A stretch of DNA of 64,000 nucleotides, taken from the NCBI RefSeq assembly GCF_041262525.1, contig NZ_JBGCCK010000031.1, positions 14,516-78,515 on the forward strand. Reading direction: 5' to 3'. The stretch's first letter is position 1. Every line of letters begins with the position of its first letter. Positions 33,201-37,700 of the stretch are shown here, in pieces. Below the pieces are notes generated by a model, which saw nothing but the letters and a program-made list of their open reading frames with translations, ran no database searches and was not told where the DNA came from. The stretch is from Streptacidiphilus sp041262525. GTDB lineage: Bacteria; Actinomycetota; Actinomycetes; Streptomycetales; Streptomycetaceae. The position numbers were made by a program, and so were the translations under genes.

Positions 33201-33791
33201 ACGATCCAGGCCGATCAGGTGAGTACGCCTGTACTGCCGCAGCGGCAGCGTTCCGCCGACCGCCCTGGCCCCGGCCAGCCGAGGCCGACGGCAGCGCAGC
33301 GTCAGCCCCTCGCCGACCCGGGGGCGTCCACGCAGGCGGTGCTGAACGTCCAGGCCAGGAGGCTGGCGGACAGGGCGAGCTTCGCCGTCTCGGCGGCGTC
33401 CAGTCCCCGCGAGCAGGCTGCTGCGACCACGCTGCAGACCTTGGCGGCGAAGACCCAGGACGCGGCAGACCTGATGGCGCAGGGGCCCACCGCCGCCACG
33501 CCCGAGCGCGGCGCGCTGATGGCAGAGCCGTTCCTGCGGGCGCTCCGTGTGGTGGCGGCAGCCAAGGGTGCCGCCCTGCCGGAGGACGTCGTGCAGAGCG
33601 CCTGGGCGGCGGCGGTGAAGGCCACCGGAGGGCCCAGGAGCGGCGGCCCTGGCGCCGGTGGGCCCGGCGCGGGAACAGCTCCGGCTGGAAAGGGCGGCCA
33701 GCAGCGGCCCGACGACCGCAAAGCTCAGCAGCGGGAACAGCGGCAGCGGCAACAGCAGCAGCGCGTCACGCCACACGGCCCGCGCATGTAG
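15234..33791 (+). CDS. 6185-aa polyvalent protein: DNA methylase-like, SNF2/DarB-like helicase, UvrD-like helicase, FtsK-gamma-like domain
   Basis: One uninterrupted frame of 18.6 kb, GTG start with GGAGGAAG upstream. Domains seen: an N6-adenine-methylase-like region (SAM motif VLEPGSGSGNF about 342-352; NVPF about 405-408 in place of the usual NPPY/F); an SNF2-like helicase (GFGKT about 1049, VDEVQDF about 1242, GSTGTPF about 1286, QREGRIVRQ about 1579); a small GT...LL...F...W domain at about 2608-2660 and again at about 3355-3405; a UvrD/FBH1-like helicase (ALAGTGKTS about 3456, DEAQDV about 3640, STAHKSKGREWDNV about 3850, YVTVTRAKG about 3893); an FtsK-gamma-like winged helix at about 5880-5950. 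Ala/Glu/Pro-rich helical linkers fill the rest. The methylase-helicase fusion resembles phage P1 DarB and plasmid polyvalent proteins, some of which travel with DNA into the recipient. That role here is inference; the domain calls are strong. Confidence 0.9.
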   Translation: MYQTPRRLSELDAEAAAGSILLRAVTSVSEAACQYRLYVIGHDHPAADPSEQGRFLIVRVSEDGAVHEVSAPSDLQHQEWAEDLFDQLWDGLEDGTLPGDGDREEALAEAVVSGLVPEPMAAVGHTVRPAEPDTAWTPTDDHTEELAPGVRVLYTSSDPQPAADPDDLIEAVDLIEAVVRGLPDPVSGSILVQDVDEDDEPYLVPVERIVSHHVPTPQEVAPASPFRPAGQQDLAPSGRMARVRANIAAIRVLHTLRWESRAATPDEQAVLARWSSWGAVPGIFDPRQRDFAALRGELRSLLTEAEWHAAEATTRNAHFTDASLVEPVWKALVDLGFTDGRVLEPGSGSGNFIAFAPDSAQMTGVELDPVTAEISRALYPDAEIRNESFVATRYPEGYFDAAVGNVPFDEIAMTDPLHNPLRLATHNHFIVKALELTRPGGLVAVLTSRYTMDSTGRTARLEIADRADLVGAVRLPAGAHWKAAGTKAVTDLLILRRRDGEPPTTPPDWVGLSQVAVDEETSILVNSHFKRHPEMVLGTHAVTSSQFTDKDITVRPDDGVDLSDALTQALAEIARKAREEGLTMSASPAAEQRTAVERRVERMRFAEEMFGNDLDRFEGTVIDQHDGTFLQIAGGELSERSVFKNAGDELTSLLRLRDTYVSLLSAESTVGAEDGATALRTQLNDHYDAHTAKYGALNVRQSRRDPRTAHGTFRTDPYAAGVYALEIYDQDTGTAKKSAIFTKAVTHPQQEQNSADTPQDALAISLNRYREVRLGEIAELLGLESLEEAREALGDLVFNEPGTQRLVLAADYLSGDLGEKLEQVESVLRMVSPELREQHPFQANAEALRRTMPPPKTPGDIEDIQIGATWIAPRHYQDFIRQLLQSQFVDVACESGADWEVTAPRGVLKSRAATVVYGTAKRNAVELFQRLLRRNSLVVHPGKVDEDASPEDISNAKRVAAEQTEQAVAKAEELNRLFGDWLWQDHERATDVLNTYNRRFNSWVPYQGDGSHLTFPGLSDQVVPRPHQRAGVARALHEGGHSFFDYEVGFGKTYTIAMTLMEMKRLGMVSKPCVVVKNPTVGDFRNDFLKCYPTARVLAIDSADFNKDTAAAYIAQIANGDWDAVILPQSLFKRIPVSGRGQEQFVADQTAEYRARIHKILTGSDDALAPELNPGGDPLVAESLDVAAANSADLRQVSSRTKDTIKRLQGDLKRHTQRAQKNLVKNTMTGISWEQTGIDGIVVDEVQDFANAEIGANNSELSLTVSAQSRDLMVKLRNPNNRVAIGSTGTPFPNAMPQAYVMLNYFRPDLLERAGLSAFSSFQAQYLTETMAPEISPEGIPRIKERIGAFRNAMNFSRLWKSMADVKTKDDIKLPIPDKYTETVVVPATTQDKTFMAEIADRAEIVRAGEVDASVDNLLKISNDGRLAALDLRMVGWEADGQGKLDAAVERIAAIYHEHKGRKYTDRDGAPNPLTGALQLVFSDRGTPSDKAIKEGRFIAYHYLRDELVARGLPEDMIRFAQDANTAEEKAQLFSDARLGKVAILVGSTDTMGVGVNVQDRAIALHHLDCPWRPSDVTQREGRIVRQFNQHYLQQIPVQVYRWVKEGSFDSFMWQTVERKARFTDQVRTGRDRAEQEQALDGDLGRDYLEFGEIKAIATGNPLLLKQAAADEEVRQLEAAYTNWKRTEQHLRNVVDSADETLATAQGFADLVGKAVERRAAKHTEEFRAELPGGTEVTKRTEAATALRTQLSLMQRRAGREGRSQYEHVATVSGQMIMARVNNGHDFIEFTIRGLGEVPQAIFTVDDVNAALAPGKPPVGLITRIENHIGKLDGLHTTLQGVVEELRQEIERAQKLVGKPFGKMDRLLRARAEQAQINSDIQAQAEGRARTEDDPAEAAAPSQSAATTMATPAAPSSDASSPDSSGLSARPGSPPTAPYVDRAESWAAEESVANAYRQWAERLGAHLDRGSAEERSLTQAAELLLTESSGARQSRLLGFDHLTGVPVVEDLARQIRAVAEQWDRQQRNPQAVRDTWQLSTAIRDHASRYRATVTDPGSAEYRRWASTDEPVNVDVQAAEDAAALMDPLGQYTVTGPGGLSAAPAPGADLAAGVAQLIADGARVEQTATGLLLTLADGARYDIVDATALDVEEPEPLIGADAEVQARVAASDMDTPRSSLPNIEWAAAVLGHYVDSAELVAGRELVASTGRQLEGILRQQSAALEDEFAAELSNALTAAHESTQLSPEETLGIYDRLAQAASALVDSGEGEVAAVAERLQLRTERHLARMQALGNHLTDELMDASALDPESLAVLGRNDPAKERPTPYSDSTHLNLSRSILFQTYDRWPLVSGGGGKAEAALRGAMWERREMPDTRLTAVLPEWLQVVALAMGAADTAEGETRAILRDVAQRAFQHHQHLSAHQLAAAETSPYEDGEAFTQGAEDLVTSWETWLATATARELGEGDGSRPQDAPFTAARAAMEEVREALRSVELASIEDGTLDELTRQTTKLAHTAYALVLSMREETFRQRGDQQVLGRLVRTAYEHAAACRAASLRPAAAAQVRRGVAQRQMALGNMPEAPAAVPEAAIPVVSHAAPLEIEHDYRSTVVRGTSNLPSDTEVRRLLDRLGFKYKGKQSHWILPRSGALADMYQRNERIRRLVQELSKLGRSHRMIETTVQEPPVEIRIPVGEPYATRAEAEEDFGAAFSAYWSLRDTPAGRRLMGSDGRPDGRAVHAALEDLRQGAVGSNLDPFAHAGDAVAQRCVELARATQTISQHLAEEKYRAPAALPHLRAMTQYATLLASRISATVAHEGRWEELFATPVSAAQPAADAGTALHSDAAAVLVGPAPRADDEVSESTVAPASTTADPMLAGPYNADQLAAAVERINSLVTDFLRGTEILAFIDTDLHETVKATWETADTAGRVALTGDDEFAAALAAYSKAVDATGAAVRVMERERARISPALSAPASDLIGATEAHIVRLSLTYRMEQEAREAGRAQRARERAAATAAHDARVHAEARDWVVRAASAADGVLAWLHRVPEEEARAKFDEWLSYLIVTDPVSGAGTRYEDWIGLSSRPSARTDIAADAFAALYTTPSAPDETPGTSPGTAAVPDGLDALISGFDTLPAYEQAGPSADARLAVMATLSLPDGTVHDALLLLQSVEDSDDELDDEPVVRGAQILPSNNLLSTSVEGRWFAGDLLSMQGARVIPLREPIPWAAVRELATGTYEATLQALLRDHAAAATEADIVPGAPAEAGETEAETAHGPVNTTTGQEEETPSPTTDPNGPALAEVAQPAQQVTEGAAADDPSGLAESTELTSRETALSTQEESMADTADTTAEGAWSGRIKIVTEGRAAFVTGTGGDYFQQEADLRKLLKRDQNFAFREGRWRYSGRAANRERVIGEVRAYLRTKDAEAAAAEASKAAAQYPPTPQQQRIIDAVLAGKDVAVQALAGTGKTSTLLMLTEKLPKKRIAYIAFNRAIADEARRKFPRRVTSGTSHSYARTALRNTPLWNKVSRAGKNGGARFPKDVAPALGLTKPLKFKDGGLEPQEVARIALTAVRRYRESADAELGPQHLGERWADSPVTARLLGYAQQIWDDKADPESNRFFFEPDDYIKVWALGNPRLSFDLIMFDEAQDVTPVLKKVIADQQAQKVVVGDSHQGIYEFRGAIDALKDWPADETLPLTQSWRFGPGVAAVGNAYLRLLDSDLQLEGNPGLDTSIGDVDEPDAILTKTNIGAIGAVIEGFDQGKRVALVGGGGDIEAIAKAAQDLQNGRRTKHPELKDFADWNEVREFADGDEDAKALQTLVRLVDRYRPDGLLRMIQSLVPEDAVDEESRPELVVSTAHKSKGREWDNVRIGPDFPQPKEDTNTGEVILPAPAELRLAYVTVTRAKGRLELGSLDWIQLMDPDLMARVAANRSAEVAPAEEVVDTLANAVAEIDAAAEASTAAAQPAAPLPAPFQGPHVRLTLFRNGFGVPVLNLLTNEGNLAIRELPAIADSTLIHGQITVAVPELARPGSVDHQLVSTEETTKWLDAHLPHLAHSLWADTAVRPALTEAVRDALRDTLAPSTDEVASWLAEGLREEQVLQASVRERDQYTEEFARAVAVLADEFVMADGAEFLAWTYLDGDNRDVILDAAGRQLFAQLRQTADAMADNGVETAAPTPTAQDIIAGPAVVEENQSASASGLAQAADASNDAAEPARVANAELAPLPWDAAKIRQRGVAGLRRAETNAVPNLHSKIVDGVGRGQEVGDVWRQDNPWAQFHSNLRHVLAALQDDEPAYRLVEDVATELQRRIEQIADRAATHYNELIAPLSGSPAQLGSLAEKLTNDNRIPEIGDAFVREALILVLQTLDEAEQTEAGREIKSTVVRDALDQVVGLAGVRLHPGGESNPGVDAALTPVEVQLDAARELIAELALNAAALENYNRIRTLIADHEQQQARTAASGSVATEPDEEVAHLAELAEPGSAPVAETEPLTDHDIAVVLGRISDHSFAQWIFHSDGDRKHHPQLYDGYFKMPAGPGQAESSETGSAYSRSGGLDISVSDGGTEVRTGKLTWAKALSWLRPALTVQRKEILDRAWSTGNALARTEDAFRVIGEHDRFRAVRQEVEQVCSGLVRTLIDESLQAHLTGQAENLIARNRRDANEPDDGLISLESLVDPDTARERATGEQTLERLRTIRAVLPDYHTQHVPLSEVAAGDAFWSVSPQRLPFVAQGPAEVSGGAITIAGVLGLPSGQSRPYDWSHDHTDLTRQVAKLLLPATLAGLTDVPADDVTWFTTQATPDSAAQAVEQTEPEPEPAAPTAAAAPEEDVPDAAHDEAGTDLEEGQAAQSSSTTQAPPASASKEEPPPPAAPYTSLEDFTADLDETRQAFGAWSSSLTVRRLNERAREMRSLTDGPVVNEAEQIEERWLDLMTALLGAREIDVQETAHRLRQFDEAATAAGRSLQDMESFADVADRRALQASIGGVRMAAERLVATASLGTTALQSNAAESITTEPVGDTATVVEGGDGAPDASGEVTDEQLPGWNGATPFAAELAQMRKTHQAWTASMTATRLTDPANTAGGELAARIQTAWEQLEPVTRDRSSAPALMAEQLRQLVEAVIEVGGALTASSQYASPADRHVLLALVSTASRIADQIEAAFRAQRPEPVQDTPEAPAADRATTQAIADRMRNVSPSQQTDHKPDRSTKLAQAAWRTGVRRAAEGEFGATATEARAFGEWYIAQGYQSSKDMPRAELARLYDQWRRGTAAPDKAQDPAVPGEQETDPAPTAEAEPASQAQTTTVPEARPAMQPEPAPEAEVAPEPTGPLVVEPEAASVPLQEAETEPDLDAEADSAPAAEPYSPDMPESAIEQDDELAVFSQDDPGVEAEPWVDVIGEGIVGDTEVVDEPDAVTQSLETPARAERPAAAEVPPASMPSGAATDAAEGSDQGTAAQSVPTVPTQEEAVADPAVPGAVEQDELDRHFASVVQALRSPVRLSPQDEQRLELQYADLRRHLNGLLGALDGAPVQAQSTEPSVDAADAAEFDAAVGATQEQAGAYWGTPEWQSIRDVHQAGQALRSAVREAVMTHAEALVRDVRTHGLDRTIQAWTARAVSHGAFLLARRLDGSGMRDSAAWRAAWRLHRAASTRADRLTGLLPAGQRIDLASQLRSAWQWLANRIESPIADRGLDGVDDVASGQQLSLVARGFEAVRGYYQAAADRMAEWAQHPLWRRVVTVFESANEVLGRAWAGLHRLGADHATLGTGRTLWVRTLEIIAHSARSLLDRLEHGGNRDGLRWNALRVLHHAAEEGISHLRGLLPEHVNSPLGAYYDPDRGATIREVSVSAATAGAEPVAVAEVGEADREAAAGPATTAAGSIPREESQAPENWEQLRDAVDFVVGSTFAAELLVRRRLSIDPEQAVHVMGRLEGLGIVGPKEGAQLRPVLVHDREEARRILARAQAQEAGHLDAAPEGQQAPAAASAAPADLGEPAAVVAKTIQADQVSTPVLPQRQRSADRPGPGQPRPTAAQRQPLADPGASTQAVLNVQARRLADRASFAVSAASSPREQAAATTLQTLAAKTQDAADLMAQGPTAATPERGALMAEPFLRALRVVAAAKGAALPEDVVQSAWAAAVKATGGPRSGGPGAGGPGAGTAPAGKGGQQRPDDRKAQQREQRQRQQQQRVTPHGPRM

Positions 33792-33895
33792 GAGAACGCA
33801 GCCGGTGTCCCCACGCAGCCGCGCGGGGCACCACGTTCGCGCGGCCTAGCCGTGAGCTCGTAGGTCTTCACATATGACGGCAGAAGGGCAAGGAG

Positions 33896-34420
33896 ATGAG
33901 CAGCCCCTTTGGTGGCGGTTCTCCGGATGCGCGCCTGGAGGAGCTGGCACGCGAGCTAGCCAGGGCCTCGATGATCAGGCTCGCGGGGGCCGGGCAGCTG
34001 GCGCTGATGACCGACGCACAGTTGAGCTCGGCCCGAGGGAAGGCTGCGGCGGATGCCGTAGCTGCACAGCGGGCGTTGAACCGGGTGCGTGAACTCAGCA
34101 TTGCTGGCCGCCCGGTGGACGACGCTGTGGTTGCTCGGAGCCTGCTCGTCCGGCAGACCGCGGATGACCTGCTGCGCGTCACCACGGAGCTGCAGCGGCG
34201 GATCCGGATGGACCAGCGTCAACGGGCGGCGGAGGCCGCAGTCCGGCGTGCTCTGGCTGACGCCTTGCTGCTTACGGCGGCCCAGAACGCTGCGGCTGCA
34301 CGGCAGTTGGAAGAGCGGGCCTCCGACTCGGCGCGGGCACGGCGGCACGCGGAGGCGGAGGCCGAGCTGCAGCAGCACCGTCCCGAGACTGCGGCAGGGT
34401 ACGGCGGCGTACGGCGGTAG
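33896..34420 (+). CDS. Ala/Arg-rich helical protein, end of the transfer operon
   Basis: A 174-aa, almost wholly helical, highly charged protein (SSARGKAAADAVAAQRALNR, RAAEAAVRRALADALLLTAA), probably coiled coil, with no catalytic motif. AAGGG lies about eight bases before the ATG. It follows the giant gene after 104 bp and ends four bases before a convergent gene. Function unknown; it could be a structural partner of the giant protein. Confidence 0.6.
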   Translation: MSSPFGGGSPDARLEELARELARASMIRLAGAGQLALMTDAQLSSARGKAAADAVAAQRALNRVRELSIAGRPVDDAVVARSLLVRQTADDLLRVTTELQRRIRMDQRQRAAEAAVRRALADALLLTAAQNAAAARQLEERASDSARARRHAEAEAELQQHRPETAAGYGGVRR

Positions 34421-34424
34421 CGGT

Positions 34425-34703
34425 TCACCCCTCGGCCGGCACCAGGAGCCTGCCGTGGAGCAGGTCTCGCACGGCGTCTTCGAGGATTTCCACGGTCCGA
34501 CGCAGCTCGTGGTTCTCCGCGACGAGCGGGTTGTCCTTGTCGGGGTTCTTCTCGAACGCCGCGTCCAGCCCTGCGAGACGCTCCTGCAGTGTGCCCTCCG
34601 GCGCGTTCACCCCACGGGCAGCCATCCGCGCCTCTCGCTCGGCCGCCCACCGGGCCAGCTCGCCGCGCTGCTCGGCGCTGAACTGGTTCGAGCTGTCGTC
34701 CAT
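34425..34703 (-). CDS. Small coiled-coil protein downstream of the relaxase gene
   Basis: A 92-aa protein, MDDSSNQFSAEQRGELARWA. Residues 50-85 (NPLVAENHELRRTVEILEDA) form a leucine-zipper-like coiled coil. GGAG precedes the ATG, and the gene begins 21 bp after the relaxase stop on the same strand, so it belongs to that transcript. A relaxosome accessory role is plausible but only inferred. Confidence 0.65.
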   Translation of the reverse strand: MDDSSNQFSAEQRGELARWAAEREARMAARGVNAPEGTLQERLAGLDAAFEKNPDKDNPLVAENHELRRTVEILEDAVRDLLHGRLLVPAEG

Positions 34704-34724
34704 GTCCGTTCTCCTCTGCGCTTC

Positions 34725-37700
34725 TCAGGTGCCTGGTCCCCGGCGGGGGCCAGAAGTCGGTCCGGGGCGCTGCTGAAGCTGCTGCTCGTCCGCAGCGCGT
34801 CGGCGGGCTCGCCGCCCAGGGGCGGTCTCGGGGTCCGGGCGGGCGGCCGACTGCGCCGCCAGGCCACGGTGGGCACGCTCGGCGTCGCGCAGGGCCGTGA
34901 TCTCGGCCAGTCTCTGCTGAATGCGGGAGCGCTGGAAGAGCGTCATGGCGGCCTGGAGTTCCGACCACGCCAGGCGTTGCTCCTCCTCGTCCGGGCATTC
35001 ACCCAGCGGGTCCGCAGCCTCAGTCTGATGCATCATCCGGTAGGTCGCCAAGGCCGTTACCAGGTCCCGCCATTGCCGCTGCTGCTCTGGGTCCTCGGCG
35101 TCCGGAGCGGGGATCTGCTGCACCCACTCCTCCATCGGAGCCTCCGAGGCCATCGCCCGGAACAGGGCCACGTCCGCGAACGCGGCAGCCGCGGCCGAGA
35201 CCGCACCGCGGTCCTGCGGGTCCGCGATCTGGCCCTCCAGCATCCGAAGCAGCAGGTTCTCCGCCGTGCGGGCTGCGATGCGCATCCCCTGGGACGGGTC
35301 ATCGGGCCGGGCGACAGCTGCTGCCCACGCCCGTGTGCGACGGGCGACCAGGTCAACCCGCTCCTGGAACACCGCCCAGGCGTGCGCGTCTCGCGGCTCA
35401 TCCGGCTGCGGGCCTAGGCCCACGGCGCTCTCGTCCAGCCCGTAGCGTTGGCGCCACACCTCAACCAGTGCGGCCGTGCGCTCCCACAGGGCACGCAGCT
35501 CGCTGTCCGCGCTCGGCACCGGCCCGAGGGGCCTGCTCCACGCCGGCGGCTCAGCCGCCAGCAGCATGCCGTTGTGCTGCAACCGCTCGGCCAGGATGAT
35601 CCGCCGCTCCACCAAGTGCTGACGCCATCCGGCCGGGGTGTCCTGGTCGCGCAGGGCTGCCGACGCCGCCAGCCAGTCGGGCAGTGCTCCGGAGTGGTCC
35701 GGGGTGGGCGCGGGCCCATCAGGAAGCCGGGTGCGAAGACGACGTTCGGCATCGACACGGTCCGCGATCACCTGCGCCAGCCGCAGGCGATCCGCCGCAG
35801 CCTCCTGCCGGTAGTGGTTCTCCGACAGCTCGGCGATGGTGGTCTCCAGTGGCTGGCGCGCGGTCCGGCTGGCGCTCGTGCGGGGCTCGCGCTGCCAGTC
35901 CTCGCGCATACGGTCCAGCGGCTGCATCGCTCGCCGGAGCCGCTGCTCCCTGCGCAGCAGCGAGTGTTCTGCGGCGGCGAAGCGCTCGCCTTGCTGGTCG
36001 CCCTCGGCCTCGGCTTGCCGCATCCGCCGGCGGGTGTCGGCGATGGCGTCGGCCAGCTGGCTGCGGGTGAGTTGGCCGTAGGTACGACGCGGCCAGGCGG
36101 GGTGCGGCAGGCCCTCGACCACGACGGGACGCGGCTGTCCGGCCACGGCTGCGTCGGCGCGCTGAAGCTCCTCCAGCGCCTCGGCGCGACGCTGCTGCGC
36201 GCGGTCGAACAGTCGCTGCAGCTGCTCGTTCGTTAGGTCCCGCAGAGGGCGACTGCCGCCGGGCTCCGCCTCGCGCTCGGCAGCGCGTTCAGCCGCCCGC
36301 TGGCCCTCTTCGACCACCTCGTCGATCCGCCAGGACAGCACGGCGGACAGGAATTCGGCACCGTGGAAGTCCCGTTGCCCGTACGCGGTTTTCAGTAGAC
36401 GGCCGGCGTCCCAGCCGACGGCCTCGCCCTGGGCAAGGGAGCGCTCGACCGCGGACCAAGCATCGAGGGCGATGAAGTCTTCAGCGGCTGCCCCGAGGAC
36501 GCGGCGGGCGAGGGCCCGCAGGCGGTGGGACTGCGCGCGGGCGTAGACGTCGGTGTACTCGGCGGCCAGCCGGCGGATGCTGTAGGTCCGTTCCTGTTCC
36601 GCCTGGATGGCCTCGTGGGCGGAGACCGAGGCGCTGTTGCTGCGGGCGACGGAGTCCAGGACATCCTGCATGCTCCGCCCCTCCTCGGCGACGACGGCCA
36701 GGCGGTTGGAGAGCCGCCCACGAGTGGCCATCACGTAGGCGGACTCGCGGCTGGTCCGGGCGGTCACCAGGCCGTGGGCGGTGTCCACGGTCAGGCCCTG
36801 GGCACGGTGCACGGTGCAGGCGTAACCGAGCTGGCCGTGGCGACGCAGGTACCGGGCAGGTAGGACCGCACGTCCGTGGTGCCCGGTGTGGCGGACCGTA
36901 GCGTTGCCGTTGTCGTCCAGGGCCTCGATCTGCCACTGGTCGCCGTTCTTGACCCAGTCCTTTCCGCCCATGGTCAGCAGACGGCGCTGGTTCCGGCGGG
37001 TGACGATCAGGTCGCCGACGGCGGCCTGCGCGTCGTCTCGCAGGGGGATCGAGCGGGAGAGGTCGAGCTGCCCCGAAGCGACCTGGAAGCTCTGGGCGCG
37101 AAGGTTGAGCTCCCGGACGCTGTCGTCGTCATCGGCCATCATCAGCGACAGCAGGCCCTGCTCCGTGTCGGCCTGCCACACCTGAAAGACGCGGTCGAGC
37201 ATGTCCTCGCTGTTGCCGCCGATGATGCGCCCGTTCGTGAGGTGCCACGTCCACGCGTCGGCGGGGTCGCCGTCGCGCAGTGCCAGGGTGGCTTCACTCT
37301 CGCCCTCGGTCCGGAACCGGTGCAGTTGCTCCAGTTCCACTGAGCCGACCTCGCGGGCGATCAGCCGCAGGACGCCACCGGACTCCACAGCTCCGAGTTG
37401 GGCGGGGTCGCCGATGAGCCGGACCATCGCGCCGGCGGCGATGGCGTCGTCCACGATGCCCGCGAGACGGCGCGTGCCCGCCATCCCTGCCTCGTCGATG
37501 ATGAGGACGTCGCCGGGCCGCAGCTGGCAGTCGTACCGGACGCGACGGCCTTCCGCGAGGCGATGACGCTGCTCGGTCCAGCTGTGCAGCGTGTGGGCGT
37601 CCACGTGGAGATCGGCCTTGAGAACCGCAGCGGCACGGCTGGAAGGTGCGAGCGGAATCACCCTTCCGCCCGAGGCCTGAACGGCGTCGCGAACGAGCTG

